Assembly: GCF_900089955.1 (NCBI RefSeq) | Contig: NZ_FLQX01000095.1 | Coordinates: 1-64,000, forward strand | DNA: 64,000 bases | Source of the DNA: Candidatus Accumulibacter aalborgensis | GTDB taxonomy: Bacteria > Pseudomonadota > Gammaproteobacteria > Burkholderiales > Rhodocyclaceae | Reading direction: 5' to 3' | Shown: positions 59,488 through 64,000 of the stretch, in pieces | How the letters are laid out: every line of letters begins with the position of its first letter | Numbering within the stretch: the first letter of the stretch is position 1 | Translations under genes and position numbers: made by a program | Notes under the pieces: model-generated | Told to the model about the DNA's origin: nothing | Seen by the model: the letters and a program-made list of their open reading frames with translations, nothing else | Databases searched by the model: none

Positions 59488-62400
59488 ATGGCCTACACCG
59501 ACATCAACGGCGAAGACCGACTGGTACAGGCGACCTTCGCCGAGCATTTGGCGTCGGTACTGGGCTGGGACAGCATCTATGCCTGGAACCAGGAAATCTT
59601 TGGCCCGACTGGCACCCTGGGCCGCATCAACGAACGTGACGCGGTGCTGGTGCGCGACTTGCGCACGGCGCTGGTCAAGCTCAATCCGCAGTTGCCGCCC
59701 CCGGCCATTGAAGAAGCGATCAGCAAGCTCACGCGCCACGACTTTTCGCGCTCGCTGCTGCAACACAATCAGGCGTTTCACAAGCTGATCCGTGACGGCG
59801 TTCCGGTGAGCTACCGCAACGCCCGAGGGCAACTGAGTCACGCCCAGGCGGCGGTGATCGACTTTCGCACCGCCGCCAACAACCGCTTTCTGGTGGTTCG
59901 CGAACTCAAGCTGACCGGTCTGCGCACGCCCAACTACAACCGCCGGGCCGACCTGGTGTGTTTTGTGAACGGTTTGCCACTGGTTTTCATTGAACTCAAA
60001 GCCGTCTACAAAAACATCCGCGCTGGCTTTGACGGCAACCTGCGCGACTACATGGACGAAAACGTGGTAGCCCATGCCTTCCACCACAACGCCTTCCTGA
60101 TCGTCAGCAACGGGCATAACGCCCGCTTTGGCTCGATCACCAGCACCTGGGAACACTTTGCCGAATGGAAACGCCTGCATGAAAACGAGGTGGGCAATTT
60201 GGCTGCCGAGGTGTTGCTCAACGGCATGCTGGCCAAAGACCGCTTGTTGGACATTGTGGAAAACTTCATTCTGTTCGATGCCAGCAAGGCGGGTGGCACG
60301 CGCAAGATCATGGCGCGTAACCACCAGATGCTGGGCGTGAACCAGGCGGTCGCTTCGGTGGTACGGCAAGAGACCTTGAAGCGCGAATTTCCGACTGGCC
60401 AACGACTGACCCATCGCACTATCGAACTGCCGTATTTCGAGGCTGAAAAGGCGGCCAACGAGGCGCAACGGTGCCACCCGATCGCCGCCGAACCCGCGCC
60501 ACGGCATCTGCAAATCATCGAACGCGCGCACCCGGACCTTGGCCGCCTGGGTGTGGTGTGGCATACGCAGGGCAGCGGCAAGTCGTATTCGATGGCCTTC
60601 TTTGCCGAGAAGGTGCGGCGCACGGTACCGGGCAATTTCACCTTTGTTCTGATGACCGACCGCGACGACCTGGACAGCCAGATTTACAGGACCTTCATCG
60701 GCTGCGACGTGGCCGACGAGCAAACACCGCGGGTCAGCTCGGGGCGCGAGCTACAGCGGCTGCTTTCGGAAAACCATCGCTATGTGTTCAGCCTGATCCA
60801 CAAATTCAACCAGGAAGTCACGCCCGATTCTCCGTATAGCGAGCGCGACGACATCATCGTGGTCTCCGACGAGGCGCACCGTACCCAGTCCGGCAGGTTG
60901 GCCCGCAACATGCGCATGGCGCTGCCCAACGCGGCCTTCATTGGTTTCACCGGTACGCCACTGTTCAAGCACGACCAACTGACCAAACGCATTTTCGGCG
61001 ACTATGTGTCGCGTTACGACTTCAAGCGCAGCGAAGAAGACGGTGCTACCGTCAAGCTGGTCTATGAGAACCGGGGCGAGAAACTGGGCCTGGCCAAGCT
61101 TGACCTGAACGACCGGATTGCCGACGCCGTAGACACTGCCGATCTCAACCCCGATCAAACCGCCTTGCTGGAGAAGCTGCTGGGCAAGGACTACGAAGTG
61201 ATCACCGCCGATGAGCGACTGGACCGAATAGCCACTGATTTTGTCGAGCATTGCAGCACCCGATGGGAAGCCGGCAAAGCCATGCTGGTGTGCATCGACA
61301 AGATCACCTGCGCCCGCATGCTCAAGCTGATTGGCCCGAAATGGAAGAGCAAAGCTGTCGCCGTGCGGTCTGAAGCCCATTCCAGGCTGGCGGCGATCGC
61401 CGTAGCCGCCGATGACGAAGCCCGCCACGTGCTGCATGCGCAACGCGACCGGCTACTCGCCAAGGCGGCGTGGATGGACGAAACAATCATCGAGCTGATC
61501 ATCAGCGAAGCGCAAAACGAAGTGGCTGATTTCAAGCGCTGGGGCTTTGACATCATCCCCCACCGCTCGGTCATGAAGCTGGGGTTTGAAACCGCTGACG
61601 GCCTGCGCGTCGATGTGGAAACCGCGTTCAAGAACCCCAAGCACCCTTTCCGCATTGCCATGGTGTGCGCCATGTGGCTCACCGGGTTTGACGTGGAATG
61701 CCTGGCTACGCTCTACATCGACAAGCCGATGCGCGCGCATACGCTGATGCAGGCCATTGCCCGCGCCAACCGGGTGTACCCCGGCAAGGACTTTGGCCTG
61801 ATTGTGGACTACAACGGCATGCTCAAGAGCCTGCGTGAAGCACTGGCGCAGTACGCGCTGGGTGACGACGGTGGCGAAGCCGAGATTGTCGCGCCGATCG
61901 AAGAACGCGTCGCGGCGCTGGCCGATGCCATTGCCGTCACCGAGTCCCACTTGTGCAGCCTGGGTTTTGACGCCAACAGCCTGCTGGGCAGCAAAGGGTT
62001 CACCCGAATCCAGTTTCTGGCCGATGCGGTCGAAGCCGTGTACACCAGCGACGAATCCAGACGCCGCTATGAAATCCTGGCGCGGGTGGTGTTCAATCGA
62101 TTCAAGGCGTTGCTGGTCGAGCCTTCGGCGCTCCTGTATGCCGAGCGCCATGACAACATCGAGGCTATCTACAAAAAGCTGGGTGAACGGCGCGACACGG
62201 CGGATGTGACGGAACTACTCAAGCTACTGCACCGCATCGTCAACCTGGCCATCGCGTCGCACGGTGCGGGTATCGACCAGGCCAGCGGTTTGACGGTGGA
62301 CTTGTCGCAGATCAACATGGAAAAACTGTGCGACGAGTTTGCCAAGAAAGTGAAGCACAAGGCCACGTTGATCGAGGACATCCGCCAGATTGTGGAAGAA

Positions 62401-62895
62401 AAGCTGGCCCAAATGCTGGCCCGAAACCCGCTGCGCATGAACTACGAGAAGAAATACCAAGAAATAATCGCCGCCTACAACCAGGACAAAGACCGGGCCA
62501 CGGTGGAAGACACGTTCGCGAAGTTGATCGACCTGGCCAACAGCCTGAATGACGAGCAGCGCCGCGCATTGGACGAGGGCTTGAGCGAAGACCAACTGGC
62601 GCTCTTTGACCTCGTGCAGCGAGATGATTTGAGCAAAGTAGACCGTGAACGCATCAAGCAGGCCAGCAAGGAATTACTGGCGGGCGTGCTGGCCATCATC
62701 GCGCCGCTAGACCACTGGACCGAGAAAGAACAAACGCAGGCCGAGGTGGAGACGTTCATTCTGGATCATGTCTACCAGGCGCTGCCGGAGCCGCCCTACA
62801 CTCCAGACGACAAAGCACAGGTGGCGCAGTTGGTGTATCGGCATATCTGGCAACAGAGTGTGCAGAATCAGTTTTTACACGCTGTCCCGGCTTGA
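59488..62895 (+). CDS. hsdR: Type I restriction enzyme subunit HsdR
   Basis: HsdR is the DNA-translocating and cutting subunit. The 1135-residue protein has an N-terminal nuclease domain with the E-x-K element FIELKAVYKN (Glu169, Lys171). The superfamily 2 motor follows: Walker A VVWHTQGSGKSYSM near residue 361, DEAH in VVSDEAHRTQSGR near 462, GFTGTPLF, and motif VI QAIARANRVYPGK. A C-terminal helical region binds HsdM. It lies 94 bases after the toxin-antitoxin pair and reads in the same direction as hsdM and hsdS, so the full system appears intact. Confidence 0.95.
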   Translation: MAYTDINGEDRLVQATFAEHLASVLGWDSIYAWNQEIFGPTGTLGRINERDAVLVRDLRTALVKLNPQLPPPAIEEAISKLTRHDFSRSLLQHNQAFHKLIRDGVPVSYRNARGQLSHAQAAVIDFRTAANNRFLVVRELKLTGLRTPNYNRRADLVCFVNGLPLVFIELKAVYKNIRAGFDGNLRDYMDENVVAHAFHHNAFLIVSNGHNARFGSITSTWEHFAEWKRLHENEVGNLAAEVLLNGMLAKDRLLDIVENFILFDASKAGGTRKIMARNHQMLGVNQAVASVVRQETLKREFPTGQRLTHRTIELPYFEAEKAANEAQRCHPIAAEPAPRHLQIIERAHPDLGRLGVVWHTQGSGKSYSMAFFAEKVRRTVPGNFTFVLMTDRDDLDSQIYRTFIGCDVADEQTPRVSSGRELQRLLSENHRYVFSLIHKFNQEVTPDSPYSERDDIIVVSDEAHRTQSGRLARNMRMALPNAAFIGFTGTPLFKHDQLTKRIFGDYVSRYDFKRSEEDGATVKLVYENRGEKLGLAKLDLNDRIADAVDTADLNPDQTALLEKLLGKDYEVITADERLDRIATDFVEHCSTRWEAGKAMLVCIDKITCARMLKLIGPKWKSKAVAVRSEAHSRLAAIAVAADDEARHVLHAQRDRLLAKAAWMDETIIELIISEAQNEVADFKRWGFDIIPHRSVMKLGFETADGLRVDVETAFKNPKHPFRIAMVCAMWLTGFDVECLATLYIDKPMRAHTLMQAIARANRVYPGKDFGLIVDYNGMLKSLREALAQYALGDDGGEAEIVAPIEERVAALADAIAVTESHLCSLGFDANSLLGSKGFTRIQFLADAVEAVYTSDESRRRYEILARVVFNRFKALLVEPSALLYAERHDNIEAIYKKLGERRDTADVTELLKLLHRIVNLAIASHGAGIDQASGLTVDLSQINMEKLCDEFAKKVKHKATLIEDIRQIVEEKLAQMLARNPLRMNYEKKYQEIIAAYNQDKDRATVEDTFAKLIDLANSLNDEQRRALDEGLSEDQLALFDLVQRDDLSKVDRERIKQASKELLAGVLAIIAPLDHWTEKEQTQAEVETFILDHVYQALPEPPYTPDDKAQVAQLVYRHIWQQSVQNQFLHAVPA

Positions 62896-62904
62896 CTACC
62901 GCTG

Positions 62905-63123
62905 ATGCCCTTGATGCGCAATGGATCCACTTTAGTCATTCGGGCGGATGGAATCGCCGAGATCAATGCCAACGGCCTCACCGGCAACCCGGACACGACG
63001 CTGGGCCGCGTTTCGCCAAGCACTCCCTACTCCTACCGCATGCGCGGTACCTTCACACAAGTGAGCGGAAAGGCACCACGCATCGAACTCAGGCCCTGCG
63101 AGGCTACCTTCTTCAAGAATTGA
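62905..63123 (+). CDS. Small ORF after hsdR, doubtful
   Basis: The 72-codon frame contains ADGIAEINANGLTGNPDTTLG and ends RGTFTQVSGKAPRIELRPC plus eight residues, which reads like the tail of a secreted or phage-type protein. No ribosome-binding site is convincing and no family is recognised. It may be a gene remnant. It starts nine bases after hsdR. Confidence 0.25.
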   Translation: MPLMRNGSTLVIRADGIAEINANGLTGNPDTTLGRVSPSTPYSYRMRGTFTQVSGKAPRIELRPCEATFFKN

Positions 63124-63163
63124 ACACGTGGCAACTGCACGACGAGCTACCCGTGACAGCCGA

Positions 63164-63664
63164 TCAATTCGACTGCGCGTTCATGATCAGAAGCGTGCTG
63201 TCCTTGCGGTATTCAATATCGGCTTTGTTCCAAAGGTCGGCGGCCGGCGTTTTCTTGAAGAATCGGCGAACGAGCGTTTTCCCGTCCCACTCGTAATACG
63301 AAATGCCCGCCTTGGGGCCGTCATTCTGTGGCCCGAATCCATCAAGCTGGGCGGGCAGGAAGACTTCTCCGGTTTTGGCGTCAATGATTCCTGCCTGGCC
63401 GCAAGCGGTGCCGCAGGACCACCTTGCCAGCATGTAGTGACCGGCAAAACTGACCCCGGCGGCGAAACTCTTTTTCAGACTCGAATTGAACTCTCGCCCG
63501 TCGGGGTTGCTGCGCAGGAGTTTGAGTTGATCGGCGCTGAGCTTGACGGCGGTGGCAGTCGCCTGCTCAACGTTGGCGGGGTAGGATGCAAACGTAGGCG
63601 CTCCCTGCCCGTGGGCGAGCGTCGCGCAGAACGCGATGAGCGAAAGTGCAATCGATTTCTTCAT
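63164..63664 (-). CDS. Exported protein of unknown function
   Basis: The 166-residue protein has a clear signal peptide (MKKSIALSLIAFCATLAHG, cut likely before QGAPTF). The mature part contains FAGHYMLARWSCGTACGQAGIIDAKTGEVFLP, a compact two-cysteine motif conserved in a group of small periplasmic proteins, and ends DIEYRKDSTLLIMNAQSN. No function is known. It reads toward the hsdR end and away from the right-edge region. Confidence 0.75.
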   Translation of the reverse strand: MKKSIALSLIAFCATLAHGQGAPTFASYPANVEQATATAVKLSADQLKLLRSNPDGREFNSSLKKSFAAGVSFAGHYMLARWSCGTACGQAGIIDAKTGEVFLPAQLDGFGPQNDGPKAGISYYEWDGKTLVRRFFKKTPAADLWNKADIEYRKDSTLLIMNAQSN

Positions 63665-63961
63665 GCCCGTGGGGCTCCTTATGGCGGCGCGGCAAGCAGC
63701 GGAATTTGCTACTGGACAGCCGTTCGATGGTGAGTCTGAACCTTGACTTCATAGACCTCGTAGGGTCACCGGCGCATGTTTCAGAGTAAGGCGAAAGTTA
63801 CCGAATAAACAATCGCTTGTTCATGAACAATGGCGGGCATTGGTGACCATTGTGAGTGTAGCAGCATTCGTTCTCCCGGGTGACCCATAAAGTCTGTGGC
63901 GCGAACGAAGAGTCTGATGGTATGCTCCATCGGTTTTCCATTCTGATTTCATCCGCCACCC
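63665..63961. other. Intergenic region with a perfect 14-base palindrome
   Basis: This divergent region should hold promoters for the exported-protein gene (minus) and the gene starting at 63962 (plus). TTGTTCATGAACAA at 63817-63830 is a perfect palindrome of operator type. A TATGCT hexamer at 63921-63926 could be a -10 box for the plus-strand gene. I see no other gene. Confidence 0.45.
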
Positions 63962-64000
63962 ATGAACAGGCTTGGCTGGCATCGTCTCTTGTGGTGGCTC
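63962..64000 (+). CDS. Start of a gene cut by the right edge
   Basis: ATG 63962 opens MNRLGWHRLLWWL, 13 codons to the window end. The basic-then-hydrophobic pattern suits a signal peptide or membrane anchor. Too little is present to identify it. Confidence 0.3.
   Translation, partial: MNRLGWHRLLWWL

Overview
This window looks like a chromosomal segment of a GC-rich betaproteobacterium. The order of housekeeping genes (gyrA-pheA-hisC-tyrA-aroA/cmk-rpsA-ihfB-lapB-hldE-hldD-cysM, and rpsB-tsf-pyrH-frr-uppS-cdsA-dxr-rseP-bamA-skp-lpxD-fabZ-lpxA-lpxB-rnhB with map-glnD divergent) is the betaproteobacterial arrangement. Together with the protein style it suggests Rhodocyclales, possibly a Candidatus Accumulibacter-like organism. 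That placement is inference; no rRNA is present.

Layout. 1-1740: accessory left edge with a PIN-domain protein cut by the window edge, an anchored hypothetical protein and a zinc-ribbon membrane protein. 1741-2304: mostly non-coding, with a REP-like palindrome. 2305-12324: gyrA, aromatic amino acid and histidine genes, an aroA-cmk fusion, rpsA and ihfB. 12325-17577: a terminator, a truncated DNA methylase fragment where lapA is expected, then lapB, heptose genes, cysM and a PolB-like exonuclease. 17574-21468: a solute-binding protein, small membrane proteins and rimO. 21494-24637: error-prone polymerase dnaE2 under a perfect LexA box. 24728-27724: a four-gene cassette on the minus strand (secreted GYWKN-motif protein, PqqD-like chaperone, HprK-related kinase, nucleotidyltransferase) with a good sigma-54 promoter match and an upstream palindrome. 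I rate this the most interesting system here. 28073-31462: glnD and map. 31811-46802: translation, isoprenoid, phospholipid, outer-membrane assembly and lipid A genes in one long collinear run. 46891-47490: an NTF2-like exported protein. 47510-52328: a four-gene phospholipid island equivalent in content to E. coli ynbABCD, in the order A-C-D-B. 52472-52561: tRNA-Ser(GGA). 52562-64000: a defence and accessory island with a type III methylase remnant, a HicA-like protein paired with an unknown 354-residue protein, and a type I restriction system (hsdM, hsdS, hsdR) with a zeta-type toxin and its putative antitoxin between hsdS and hsdR. A secreted protein and a gene start at the right edge follow.

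How it works together. The central run couples ribosome and translation factors to envelope construction: uppS and dxr for undecaprenyl and isoprenoid supply, cdsA for phospholipids, rseP/bamA/skp for outer-membrane proteins, and lpxD-fabZ-lpxA-lpxB for lipid A. hldE/hldD and lapB add LPS core supply and LPS assembly control. Accessory material sits at the left edge, after ihfB, around the sigma-54 cassette and behind the tRNA-Ser. Starts were chosen by overlap with the upstream stop, ribosome-binding sites and family N-termini. No similarity search was run, so family assignments rest on recognised motifs and gene order.
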